This document shows, in pieces, positions 26,352 to 35,121 of a DNA stretch of 64,000 nt. The DNA is from Moorena producens 3L (GTDB lineage Bacteria; Cyanobacteriota; Cyanobacteriia; Cyanobacteriales; Coleofasciculaceae). A program made the position numbers and the translations under genes. Numbering within the stretch: the first letter of the stretch is position 1; the number at the start of each line of letters is the position of its first letter. The stretch lies in NCBI RefSeq assembly GCF_000211815.1, contig NZ_GL890945.1:88256-152255 (forward strand). The letters are read 5' to 3'. Below the pieces are notes generated by a model. The model searched no databases and had not been told where the DNA came from. It worked only from the letters and a program-made list of their open reading frames with translations.

Positions 26352-28019
26352 ATGAACAAGCCTGTTATTGTCATTGGACTAGATGCAGCTCAGCCCTCTG
26401 TCCTTGAGAAATGGATGTCTCAGGGACATCTCCAGACTATGCGTCGTTTGCGCGACCAGGGAACCTATGGACGCCTGAAAAATTTTGAAGCGTTTAGTGC
26501 AGAAACGCCTTGGACAACATTTTTGACTGGCTGCTCGCCTCACACAACTGGGTACTGGTCTCCCTTGGGATTCCGAGAAGGTAGCTATGAGTGCTACACC
26601 AAGGCCGCCTATGACTATAGTGAGTATCCTCCATTTTATGCCCTGGGTGAAGATTATCGAGTGGCAGTCTTTGACATGCCTCAAACTCGGCTCTGTGAGG
26701 AGGTAAATGGTCCCCAGGTTTTAGCTTGGGGAGCCCATTCTCCTCAAGTAGCTAGTGGCTCTTTACCGGCTTCACTGTTCCAAGAACTGGTTGACAAACA
26801 TGGAGAACATCCAGGACTCCATAAGGACTATGCTGTGTGTGTTGATTTAAAGGGAACACTTCGACTTCGGAAACTTCTGGAGACAGGGATCTCCCGTCGC
26901 GCTACTATTTGTCAAGATCTCTTGGAACGAGAGTCTTGGGACTTGTTTTTAACAGTGTTTGGCGAAGCCCATGCACTGGGTCACAATTTCTGGCAGTTGA
27001 GTCAACCGGAACATCCTCTCTATGAGCATTTTAGTTCCCGTGTTTCAGGTGATCCCATGCTCGAAGGCTTTCAAGCCATTGATCGGGCAATCGGCAAGAT
27101 TTTAGCCAAAGCACCAAAGGATGCTCATGTCGTCATTTTCTCCGCTCATGGCATGGGTCCTAACACCATGGATGCCCCCAGCACCACCTTCCTGCCTGAG
27201 TTTTTATATCGCCTTAGTTTCCCTGGGAAATTTGCCCTGGCTAATGGTACTGAGTTGGGAACACCCCCTGAACCGATAATTACCAAAATGAAATGGAACT
27301 ATTGGGAGCGACATCTGTGGGGTACCAAGTATGATCCTAATCCCATTAAAAGGTTTTTGAGACGAGAAACTCCCACCAAGCTTTTCAAACTAATCGAGCC
27401 ATGGTTAGATTCTTCTCAAGAACCCGATCTGATCTCCCCATTCAGGCTAGCGAAGGAAACCGATGTAGTACCTTTCCAACCAGCCGCTTGGTATGCACCG
27501 GTCTGGCACAAGATGAAAGCGTTTGCCCTACCAAGCTTTTCAGAAGGGTATATCCGTATCAATCTTCAGGGACGAGAACCCCAAGGATTGGTACCGGAAT
27601 CGGAGTATGATGCTTTCTGTGATGAACTGATCCAAAAGCTTTACGCTCTTAAAGATGCCCGAAAAGGTGTACCCATGGTCAAGGAGATCATCAGGACACG
27701 GAAGTCGCCCACTGAGCGAAATTGTAAGCTGTCTGATGCCGACTTGGTACTTGTCTGGCAAGATGAGTATGCCACAGATGTGGTGGAAAGTCCTGATGTT
27801 GGACGTATTGGTCCTGTACCCCATTATCGTGCTGGCAGCCATCGCCCTGAGGGATTTATCATCGCCGCAGGTCCAGATATTGCGTCCGGTGTTGATTTCG
27901 GAGGCGGTCATGCTCTTGATCTTCCCCCCACAATTTTGGAATTGATGGGTGCACCAATTCCTGAATACTTTGAAGGTAAGCCACTACCATTGCTAGCAAA
28001 AGAGCTTGTCAACGGTTAA
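26352..28019 (+). CDS. Alkaline-phosphatase-superfamily phosphodiesterase/phosphatase
   Basis: About 555 residues from ATG 26352, where the family sequence MNKPVIVIGLDAAQPSVLEKW begins; an in-frame ATG at 26295 would add 19 unconserved residues, so I prefer the later start. The Asp of GLDAA and Thr in SAETPWTTFLTG (metal/nucleophile region), then GHNFW, HVVIFSAHGMGP and GGHALDLPPTILELMG match type I phosphodiesterase/nucleotide pyrophosphatase-like enzymes. It is the only plus-strand gene in a minus-strand polysaccharide run. Related genes occur in cyanobacterial surface-glycan loci; phosphoglycan or sugar-nucleotide hydrolysis is possible, the substrate unknown. Confidence 0.88.
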   Translation: MNKPVIVIGLDAAQPSVLEKWMSQGHLQTMRRLRDQGTYGRLKNFEAFSAETPWTTFLTGCSPHTTGYWSPLGFREGSYECYTKAAYDYSEYPPFYALGEDYRVAVFDMPQTRLCEEVNGPQVLAWGAHSPQVASGSLPASLFQELVDKHGEHPGLHKDYAVCVDLKGTLRLRKLLETGISRRATICQDLLERESWDLFLTVFGEAHALGHNFWQLSQPEHPLYEHFSSRVSGDPMLEGFQAIDRAIGKILAKAPKDAHVVIFSAHGMGPNTMDAPSTTFLPEFLYRLSFPGKFALANGTELGTPPEPIITKMKWNYWERHLWGTKYDPNPIKRFLRRETPTKLFKLIEPWLDSSQEPDLISPFRLAKETDVVPFQPAAWYAPVWHKMKAFALPSFSEGYIRINLQGREPQGLVPESEYDAFCDELIQKLYALKDARKGVPMVKEIIRTRKSPTERNCKLSDADLVLVWQDEYATDVVESPDVGRIGPVPHYRAGSHRPEGFIIAAGPDIASGVDFGGGHALDLPPTILELMGAPIPEYFEGKPLPLLAKELVNG

Positions 28020-28174
28020 TATGCTTACCGGCTTAGAGTGTGGTCAGAAACATTGCCCTCATAGTTAAGTCTTTGTAAATTAGAAATGAGGGATAAGGTA
28101 AAGAGGGGATGAGGATATTTTTACTCCTCTTTCCCCTCTTCATTTTATTCCAAATCTCACAAATCCGACAGGAA

Positions 28175-29317
28175 TCAATTGAACATGCTTATCATCACAC
28201 GATGTATACGTTCTGCCCATTTATCCCAATTTAGAGACTGATCGTATTCTTCTCTAGAAGACTTTACTAACTGTTCATAGACTGCCCGATCACCAAAGTT
28301 ATTTGCTATCACACTAGCATACTGATCACTTGAGGCAGATAACGGTAACATATAACCATTTTTGCCATTTTTAATAATTGTCGGAATTCCTCCGACATCA
28401 GTTGTGATTACAGGGAGACCAAATGCATTAGCCTCACAAATCACAATTGGTGAACAATCAGCACGGGTGGGAAACATCAAAAAATGGGATTGCAAAAATA
28501 ATTGATTAAGTTCCTCTCGTTGCTTAGGATTATTTTTATTCAAAAAAGGAATGACGTTGAGCCGCTCATGCTTAATGTCATCCGGTGGCACACAACCAAG
28601 CATAACTAGCTCAGCGTCAATTCCCATGTTGAGCAGAGATATCAGAGTTTCAAAGGCAATATTTCCACCTTTTCTCTGCCAATCTTTACCAATAAACAAT
28701 AAACGGCAACGGGAAGCATTACACTTGGAAAATAGTTGATATACTGAGGGGATATCATCTAAATTTGCTCCAAAGGGAATTACTTCAACTTTCTCTGGAT
28801 CTGCCTGATAGTCGCTAATGGCAGATTTGGCAGCCCAGTCTGAAGAATAAACTAGTTTATGAGATTTTGATAATACAGTAAATTCCTGTTTTTCTCCTAG
28901 TTCAAATTCTTCTATATTTCGGTAAATTTTATAGTATTCATTGTTGATTAGCTTCGGAGTGGCATCGGATAAAAAAATAATAGGAATACTAGTGTCAATT
29001 AAACTTAATTCTCCTGATGCAACGGGGCAAAATAGTAAATCACATGGGGTTTCTTTGAACTGTCTTTGAACTGTCAGTATGAATCGATTGAGCTGTTCAT
29101 TGTGATCAGAAGACTTGAAACCTAAAAATGAATGGATTAATTGGATAGGCTTGACTAGCTTATGCCAATAGGATACTTTTTTGGGATTGCCGAGATTAAT
29201 CAACTGAAGGTCTCTTGATGCCAGAGACCTATGCATATAATAAAGGGTGCCAGAAAAAGTATTTTTATCTAAATAATTCTGAGAAGAGAAAAAACCAACT
29301 CTCAAGGGCTGCATCAT
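28175..29317 (-). CDS. GT4 glycosyltransferase
   Basis: 380 residues. The N-terminus LRVGFFSSQNYLDKNTFSGT and the internal KVEVIPFGANLDDIP, RCRLLFIGKDWQRKGGNIAF and FLMFPTRADCSPIVICEANAFG (E-x7-E type motif) followed by LPVITTDVGGIPTII are classic GT4. The family often uses GDP-mannose or UDP-sugars. It belongs to the same polysaccharide locus and is separated from the next gene by about 200 bp of AT-rich DNA. Confidence 0.9.
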   Translation of the reverse strand: MMQPLRVGFFSSQNYLDKNTFSGTLYYMHRSLASRDLQLINLGNPKKVSYWHKLVKPIQLIHSFLGFKSSDHNEQLNRFILTVQRQFKETPCDLLFCPVASGELSLIDTSIPIIFLSDATPKLINNEYYKIYRNIEEFELGEKQEFTVLSKSHKLVYSSDWAAKSAISDYQADPEKVEVIPFGANLDDIPSVYQLFSKCNASRCRLLFIGKDWQRKGGNIAFETLISLLNMGIDAELVMLGCVPPDDIKHERLNVIPFLNKNNPKQREELNQLFLQSHFLMFPTRADCSPIVICEANAFGLPVITTDVGGIPTIIKNGKNGYMLPLSASSDQYASVIANNFGDRAVYEQLVKSSREEYDQSLNWDKWAERIHRVMISMFN

Positions 29318-29517
29318 CGGTTTTACGAAGGTTGAATCTTGCCATCAAAATGTACCGCTTCAATTATAGCTCCCTATTAGTAAAGTATTTGATGTTAAAC
29401 CAGCAGTATTATTAAATTGATTGATAATTTATTGCTCCCCAGTAGTTTACTTTTTAATGTAATCATTTTTAGGGATTTTTTAAAAAAACTAAGCAAAATT
29501 GCTTAGTTAGCTCTAGG

Positions 29518-30534
29518 TTAACACGGCATTAGGATTTTCTTTAAAGGTTTCAGGGGTTTCACCATACGCCTCAACTTATTATCAACATAGATCATATAAC
29601 AGTCAAGAGGCTCGGCTCCAAAACTTTTCTTAAATGCTATAACTCCTGGCAATCCACCACTAGGATTAAAATCAAACCAAGAATATCCTTGTTCACAAGA
29701 ATCTTTAACAATTTCATACATAACTAAGTTAACTGGTCTTAGATTCAAGTATTTTTCTAAGGATGAGCCATGCCAATACACCACATGTTTCTTGGCGTAG
29801 AAGCATAGTGCTCCGCTGATAATTTGGTCTTGATAGTGGGCTAGCCAAAGCTTAACGTTAGGTGACTTAAGTTGAAAAATTGTTTTAAAAAGTTCCCAAT
29901 TATAGCTACCAAGACTATTATCTCCCCATCGTCGTAATGAATCTTGATAAACTTGATAATATTCCCACCATTGGTCTAGGGTAGATGCTGTAGTTACTGA
30001 AACTCCTTCCTTGATAGCTTTTCGGACTTTTCGAGCCATAGAACTACCGCCCTTTTTCCAAGTTTTGGAAATTGTTTCAAAACCCACGTCTAAGTTAATG
30101 GCGTGAGTGGTATCCTCCTCTTGTTCACTGACACAACTTAGGGCTACAGCTTTACTAGCTAGTTCATTGTAAGGATTTACTCGCCAACTTAATTTACCCC
30201 AAAAATTTTTATCGAGAAATTTAACTAGTAAAATGGCATGGTCAATGGTAAGTTCGTCTGCGGAAATCCATCCTCCAAAGGTTCCGTCTGGTGAGGATGA
30301 GTATTTCTTGATAAATTTCTGATTTCCAAGTTTATAGGAAAGGGCAATCAAAGCTCTTTTTTGATCTGAGAATAGGATAATTAGAGGGTTTGGACGAAAT
30401 TCTCCTTGAGTATAGGTATTCCAGATTTCAGCCCATTCTCTTGAATGAAAATAAGTTGAATAATTGCATTGTTGCCAAATTTTGTCCCATTCTTCAGAAT
30501 TAGCGAGATAGGTTTTGGTAATTGATAGGCTCAT
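29518..30534 (-). CDS. FemAB/BioF2-like acyltransferase (GNAT fold)
   Basis: 338 residues. Two GNAT-like halves are visible, with WKKGGSSMARKVRKAIKEG and, in the second half, LWLAHYQDQIISGALCFYAK, VYWHGSSLEKYLNLRPVNLV, and SWFDFNPSGGLPGVIAFKKSFGAEP near the end, the standard pattern of FemAB-related and PEP-CTERM-associated acyltransferases. These often aminoacylate or acetylate surface glycans. The position between GT4 and aminotransferase genes supports transfer of an acyl or aminoacyl group to an amino sugar in the repeat unit, by inference. Confidence 0.8.
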   Translation of the reverse strand: MSLSITKTYLANSEEWDKIWQQCNYSTYFHSREWAEIWNTYTQGEFRPNPLIILFSDQKRALIALSYKLGNQKFIKKYSSSPDGTFGGWISADELTIDHAILLVKFLDKNFWGKLSWRVNPYNELASKAVALSCVSEQEEDTTHAINLDVGFETISKTWKKGGSSMARKVRKAIKEGVSVTTASTLDQWWEYYQVYQDSLRRWGDNSLGSYNWELFKTIFQLKSPNVKLWLAHYQDQIISGALCFYAKKHVVYWHGSSLEKYLNLRPVNLVMYEIVKDSCEQGYSWFDFNPSGGLPGVIAFKKSFGAEPLDCYMIYVDNKLRRMVKPLKPLKKILMPC

Positions 30535-31008
30535 TGACTACTCCTATAATTAATTTTTGTGACCCTAAGTATTAGAAATGCCCTAGTGAATTGCTTGATT
30601 AATCTTGACCAAAGAGAATACAAAGTAAGCGTTCGCGTAGCGTGACCTACGGTCAATCGCTTACCTGGAAACATCAACAAAGCGATGCAGCTTCGGAACA
30701 GGGGAGGCAGCGCGGTCTTGGGGGTCTCCCCCACTCGCTATTGCCGTGGTTTCCCCCACTCGCTATTGCATCAAGAAGGGAAAAATGCGATTGACCGTTC
30801 GCGCAGCGTCGGGCTTTGCCCGAAAGGTCACGCTACGCGAACGCTTGAGTATTGGATTTATCGATTTAGATAGCTGGGCTGATTTTCACCTATCTATTTA
30901 TTTCACGACTTACGCAGTAACTCTACTTGTAGGGTCTCACCCTACTATTTCTAGTGTTTGTTACCCAATTTTGCGTAAGTCCTGTATGTCTTAAAGTTCT
31001 GGTAAAGT
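30535..31008. other. Repeat-rich intergenic region
   Basis: Contains GCGTTCGCGTAGCGTGACC-type units in both orientations (30629-30660 and 30797-30842), a GCGATGCAGC...TTGCATCAAG palindromic repeat (30683-30775) with two GTTTCCCCCACTCGC-type copies, and a 75-bp MITE-like element at 30907-30981. Open frames across it consist only of repeats. Confidence 0.65.
30907..30981. mobile_element. 75-bp MITE-like element, TIR GACTTACGCA
   Basis: GACTTACGCA at 30907-30916 and TGCGTAAGTC at 30972-30981 are exact inverted repeats, with an inner GTAGGGTCTCACCCTAC hairpin. A lone GCGTAAGTCCTGTAATTT end occurs again at 59705-59722. Too short to code for anything. Confidence 0.55.
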
Positions 31009-32151
31009 TCAGAAAAATTTCTTAATTGATGCCACAACCCTTGCTTGGTCAGCCTCAGTCATATCGTTGTAAAAGGGCAGACGAAGTAAGCGATCGCTTA
31101 CATCCTCAGTCACCAAGCAGTCTCCTTCTTTGCCCCCAAACTCTCGTCCCATATCAGACAAGTGCAATGGCAGATAGTGAAAAACGCTGTAGATGCCTTG
31201 AGCTTTTAAGTGAGCAATCAAGGCTTGGCGCTTCTCTAGGGACGGTAAGAGTACGTAGAACATATGGTATGCCTGGTCACAGTACTCTGGCACAATTGGC
31301 AAGCGGATACCGTACTCCGGTGCCCAATCCTTGAGATTTTCGTAGTAGTACTCCCAAATTTGCTGTCGTTTGCTCTGAATCTGTTGGCGACTTTCTAGCT
31401 GAGCATACAAGAAAGCTGCGAGTATGCCTGAGGGGAGATAACTCGAACCAATGTCTACCCAGGTGTACTTATCAATTTGACCGCGATAGAAGCGAGTGCG
31501 ATTAGTTCCTTTCTCCCGGATAATCTCAGCACGTTCGATATACTGCGGGTCGTTGATCAACAGTGCGCCACCTTCTCCACAGGTAAAGTTCTTAGTCTCG
31601 TGAAAACTCTGGGTAGCTAGACAACCAAATGTACCTAGATACTTGCCTTTATACTTAGCAAATAGTCCATGAGCATTGTCCTCAACAACTGGTATACCGT
31701 AGCGCCCAGCAATCTCCAAAATAGCATCCATCTCGCATGCTACACCGGCGTAATGTACAGGGACAATGGCTTTGGTGCGAGGGGTAATCAGTGATTCTAA
31801 TTTCTCTTCATTTAAATTGAGGGTATCCGGGCGGATGTCGATAAAGACAGGTTGAGCACCTCGTAAGATGAAGGCATTAATGGTAGAGACAAAGGTGAAG
31901 GAGGGAACAATGACTTCATCCCCTGGTTGGATGTTTAATAGTAGTGCCGCCATTTCCAGAGCATGGGTGCAGGAAGTGGTTAGCAGAACCTTTGGAATTG
32001 ACAATATTTGTTCGAGTAGAGCATGACATTGTTTGGTAATAGCACCATCACCGGAAAGATCCATGTTCTTGATGGTCTGTTGGATATACTCAAATTCCGT
32101 TCCGACAGTAACAGGGCGGTTAAAAGGTATAGTTGACAAAGTAACTTCCAT
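31009..32151 (-). CDS. rffA: dTDP-4-amino-4,6-dideoxygalactose transaminase (WecE/RffA type)
   Basis: 380 residues, the normal length of WecE. PLP-dependent DegT/DnrJ/EryC1 fold: IPKVLLTTSCTHALEMAAL, GDEVIVPSFTFVSTINAF, VPVHYAGVACEMDAI, PVVEDNAHGLFAKYKGKYLG and the catalytic Lys187 in SFHETKNFTCGEGGALL; the HETKN-type motif is diagnostic of the WecE subgroup. It converts dTDP-4-keto-6-deoxyglucose to the 4-amino sugar (Fuc4N precursor) using glutamate. An aminated deoxy sugar in the exopolysaccharide would then be the likely substrate of the FemAB-like acyltransferase gene immediately downstream in the direction of transcription. Confidence 0.92.
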   Translation of the reverse strand: MEVTLSTIPFNRPVTVGTEFEYIQQTIKNMDLSGDGAITKQCHALLEQILSIPKVLLTTSCTHALEMAALLLNIQPGDEVIVPSFTFVSTINAFILRGAQPVFIDIRPDTLNLNEEKLESLITPRTKAIVPVHYAGVACEMDAILEIAGRYGIPVVEDNAHGLFAKYKGKYLGTFGCLATQSFHETKNFTCGEGGALLINDPQYIERAEIIREKGTNRTRFYRGQIDKYTWVDIGSSYLPSGILAAFLYAQLESRQQIQSKRQQIWEYYYENLKDWAPEYGIRLPIVPEYCDQAYHMFYVLLPSLEKRQALIAHLKAQGIYSVFHYLPLHLSDMGREFGGKEGDCLVTEDVSDRLLRLPFYNDMTEADQARVVASIKKFF

Positions 32152-32297
32152 TTTTAGTTAGCAATTATTAGTTTCTACTTGGTATTAATCCGATTAATTT
32201 TTACAATGCACCTGAAATCCTATAGATTCTGACTTCTTGCTCTGGCTGGTTATTGCTAGTAATCCTAATAATTAGTAAATTTTTATTAGGGAGATGT

Positions 32298-33473
32298 TTA
32301 GTTGTAGCGCCCTGAACTTAACCGATGCTGAATTAACCACTGTTCATTTTCTGGTGAGTCATGTAGCCATCGCTTAATTAGGTCAGCAAATTTTACTGGA
32401 AGCTGCAAACTCTTCCAGGTTTCGTAAGAGGCTATAGACAGATTATGGTAAAGATCTGAATCGGAAAGCAGCTTTTGAATAGATTCTGCTAAAGCAACAG
32501 AGTTGCCAGCAGGAAAAATTTTCGCACTGATGCCATCTTTTAGTTTATTAATAAACATTGGGTGATCTGAAGCAATGATTGGAGTTCGAGCGCAAAGGGC
32601 ATGAGTAATTGCTAGTGGGAAACCCTCTGGAAATTCGTGGCGACTAGGAACTAATACAAGATCAGATTCTCTCATCAGAGGAACTACGGTATTATTTGGT
32701 ACTATTCCCAGAAACTCTACACAGTCTTCGATTTGTAGCTGCTTAGCTTTATTGACAAAGAAACCTGTTTTATCGTTACCAGCTATCTTCAATTTTATTG
32801 GAAACTTATTAGCTTTTAATTTAGCGATAGATTCTAATATATCCCCAACCCCTTTAGCTTCAATCATTGACCCAATGTAAAACAGTTGCCAAGACTTGGC
32901 CTGTGCTGGGAGAGTTTTTGGTGACAAGGATTCTGGGGTTTCAGTAACAATAAAAGTCCAAGGAATTATCTTGTCAGATTGGACTCCTATGTCCTGGAGT
33001 ACTCGGGAGGAATCAATCCCATAACTACCAATCCATTGGATTCGATCATTATTTAATAATTGGCTTAGTAAATAATTACGAAACTTGTTACGCACCTTTC
33101 TGGTTGGAATAGATTCAGCAAATAGGGCTAGGGTTGGAACATTATTCTGAATTGCCCAACGAAAAACTTCCCGAATTGGTGTGCGAACAACTAAATGAGT
33201 GGGATGGTAATCTTCAATCAATTTGATTAAATTTTTAACCTTAATCTCTCCATTAAACCCTGCACCAATGGCACGAACTCCTTTTTCCAGTAGCTGATTG
33301 TAGGGTTTTTCGGTCATACAACAGAGAGTTGCAACTTCCCCAATTTGTTTGCCAATTTCAGCTACCGCATCTACAGAATATTTCTGAGCATAGTATGTCT
33401 CAGGTCCACCGTTAGCTAAGCGTTCAAAGGCTTCACGGTAATCTCCAGCATACTGAATAATCAATAAACGCAT
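32298..33473 (-). CDS. GT4 glycosyltransferase
   Basis: 391 residues, first gene (furthest upstream) of the minus-strand polysaccharide run. MRLLIIQYAGDYREAFERLA and the GGPETYYAQKYSVDAVAEIG region bind acceptor; the donor half has WQLFYIGSMIEAKGVGDILE, KLKIAGNDKTGFF and LVLVPSRHEFPEGFPLAITH, the last in place of the usual E-x7-E. Donor specificity unknown. The upstream 860 bp are free of large genes and probably include the promoter. Confidence 0.88.
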   Translation of the reverse strand: MRLLIIQYAGDYREAFERLANGGPETYYAQKYSVDAVAEIGKQIGEVATLCCMTEKPYNQLLEKGVRAIGAGFNGEIKVKNLIKLIEDYHPTHLVVRTPIREVFRWAIQNNVPTLALFAESIPTRKVRNKFRNYLLSQLLNNDRIQWIGSYGIDSSRVLQDIGVQSDKIIPWTFIVTETPESLSPKTLPAQAKSWQLFYIGSMIEAKGVGDILESIAKLKANKFPIKLKIAGNDKTGFFVNKAKQLQIEDCVEFLGIVPNNTVVPLMRESDLVLVPSRHEFPEGFPLAITHALCARTPIIASDHPMFINKLKDGISAKIFPAGNSVALAESIQKLLSDSDLYHNLSIASYETWKSLQLPVKFADLIKRWLHDSPENEQWLIQHRLSSGRYN

Positions 33474-34107
33474 GAAATTAATTACGTTATTCTAACTCAA
33501 TTTTCCTAAAAAACATTAATTTTTTTATAAATTACCGTTATTTTTTTTAATAAATAAAACTATACCCTTAATATAGACTATTCCATTTGATTAATTGTCA
33601 TGATAGTGATTTTTAGTATAAATGTGTGATTTTTTAAAAATTAGCATACACTACCATTGATTTATTATCGAAATCCTTAAAGATTAAGTAAATAATATCA
33701 AGACTAGGTAACGCTAATTTTTCCTATCCATTTAATTTAAAAAATAGATAAAAAAAAGCTATAGAGCATCAGGTGTAAGCTAATAGGCATTTATAGCAGT
33801 CGAAGTAAAGCTTAAGACATATTTATGCTCCCTGCTCCCTTTAAACCAAAATACTCTGTCCTAAACTATAATTCGGTTGCTATAAATTTTAAGATCGATC
33901 CAGTTGTGCAAAAGGCTTCAATCCATCTCCCAATCTCCCAATCTTCCAATCTCCCAATCTCCCAATCAGCACCGATTCATAATTTACATGCGTGAAAGCT
34001 TAATTATCAATACAAGCTCAATCAAATAAATCCGGATTATTGAGCCTATTTTTAAAAACCAATAAAGTCAAACTGAGTGCCCTGGTCTATAGAGAAAATT
34101 TTGTTAA
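33474..34107. other. AT-rich intergenic region
   Basis: No large gene. Contains four or five CAATCTCCCAATC repeats (33921-33966) and a stem GCTCAAT/ATTGAGC at 34015-34046. The very AT-rich part next to the glycosyltransferase start (33480-33760) is the likely promoter zone of the polysaccharide run. Confidence 0.5.
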
Positions 34108-34176
34108 GGGTGGTTATTAATTAGTGGTTAGTTTATTTTTTTTACTAACTACTAAATAGTCAAGTAATAACCACCC
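34108..34176. other. Long hairpin just before a Shine-Dalgarno sequence
   Basis: GGGTGGTTATTA (34108-34119) pairs perfectly with TAATAACCACCC (34165-34176), and inside it TTAGTGGTTAGT pairs with ACTAACTACTAA at 11 of 12 positions, giving about 23 paired bases around a T-rich loop. It ends four bases before AAGGAGG and could control translation of the micro-ORF that follows; it could equally be a palindromic repeat. Confidence 0.5.
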
Positions 34177-34197
34177 TCCAAGGAGGTAATTAATCCG

Positions 34198-34266
34198 ATG
34201 TTACTAGAAGTGAGCAGCACAGAAAACTGCCTAGATTTGGTAAGTAAAGGCAGCTTTGGTGGATAA
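34198..34266 (+). CDS. Possible 22-residue micro-ORF with strong Shine-Dalgarno
   Basis: ATG 34198 opens a 22-codon frame (MLLEVSSTENCLDLVSKG and four more residues) ending at TAA. AAGGAGG at 34180-34186 lies 11 nt upstream, among the best ribosome-binding sites in the window, and a long hairpin precedes it. No relative is recognised. It contains one Cys and no transmembrane stretch. It could be a regulatory micropeptide, a leader peptide or chance; conservation in relatives would decide. Confidence 0.3.
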   Translation: MLLEVSSTENCLDLVSKGSFGG

Positions 34267-34334
34267 AAATTAATGCACCATAGACGATGGACAATTACCA
34301 GCTTCCCTGAAGCGTAAGGAGCATGCCATTGACC

Positions 34335-34961
34335 TTAAAGAGGTTTGAGAGTATTAGCCAAAAGTGCAATGGCATCTTTAACGTCTCCCTGAGCTGATTC
34401 TGTGGCGCAAATTAGCATCACCACCACATTTTTACCCAGCTGACGCGCTAAGATCACTCCACTGACTGGCTGAGTCTGACCACCTAGGGTTAAGCTACCT
34501 CTCCAAGGAAGAGACACCCCTCCTGGTACTGGCTGAAAATTACCAGTTTGAAATCCTTCACCCCGCCTAAACTGTTCAATAGCAATCTGTGCTAGGGAAG
34601 GGTTGCTTAATGGACGATCTGTCGCTCTTTGTTCTACAAGCACCGTGTAGGCTAAGTTACCATCGGGTGCTTCAATTAATGGGAAACCACCCATGGTACT
34701 AACCTTATACCCTTCCAGTATACCCACCTGAAAGCGCTTTGTGAGATCTTTATAAGGTTCTTGATTAAGTCTTAAAGTATGGGCTGAGGTATCAGCAGTA
34801 GTGGGAAACGCTGCTAGGGCAGACAATTGAGCTTGAGCTGGTAATGATTGTATTGGTATAGTCAATTGTTCAGGTTTAGACCAAGGGGTGCGTCCCCCAA
34901 TTATCAGTAATAGGGTAGTTAGCAGAGTTAGACCAATCAGCAAAAGTTGGTTACGTTTCAT
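34335..34961 (-). CDS. Exported hypothetical protein (208 aa)
   Basis: A signal-anchor helix (LLLIGLTLLTTLLLIIGG) is followed by a Ser/Thr/Pro linker and a globular domain from about residue 65 (RFQVGILEGYKVSTMGGFPL, EAPDGNLAYTVLVEQRATD, GNFQPVPGGVSLPWRGSLTL). The pattern is that of a small periplasmic or thylakoid-lumen domain of unknown function that I recognise only as cyanobacterium-like. No catalytic motif is visible. A start at 34961 is supported by a GGAGGAAT sequence a short distance upstream on the same strand. Confidence 0.65.
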   Translation of the reverse strand: MKRNQLLLIGLTLLTTLLLIIGGRTPWSKPEQLTIPIQSLPAQAQLSALAAFPTTADTSAHTLRLNQEPYKDLTKRFQVGILEGYKVSTMGGFPLIEAPDGNLAYTVLVEQRATDRPLSNPSLAQIAIEQFRRGEGFQTGNFQPVPGGVSLPWRGSLTLGGQTQPVSGVILARQLGKNVVVMLICATESAQGDVKDAIALLANTLKPL

Positions 34962-35013
34962 GGAATTATGCAGGAGGAATTATGAAATATCAATTACAAT
35001 TTTTACCATTTCA

Positions 35014-35097
35014 GAATTTAGAATTTAGAATTTAGAATTTAGAATTTAGAATTTAGAATTTAGAATTTAGAATTTAGAATTTAGAATTTAGAATTTA
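35014..35097. repeat. GAATTTA heptamer array, 12 copies
   Basis: 84 bp of perfect GAATTTA repeats, 25 bp from the stop codon of the nucleoside transporter gene. The same unit appears in short form near 9338-9366. Confidence 0.95.
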
Positions 35098-35121
35098 GAC
35101 TTCACATTTGCTGACTTGAGA

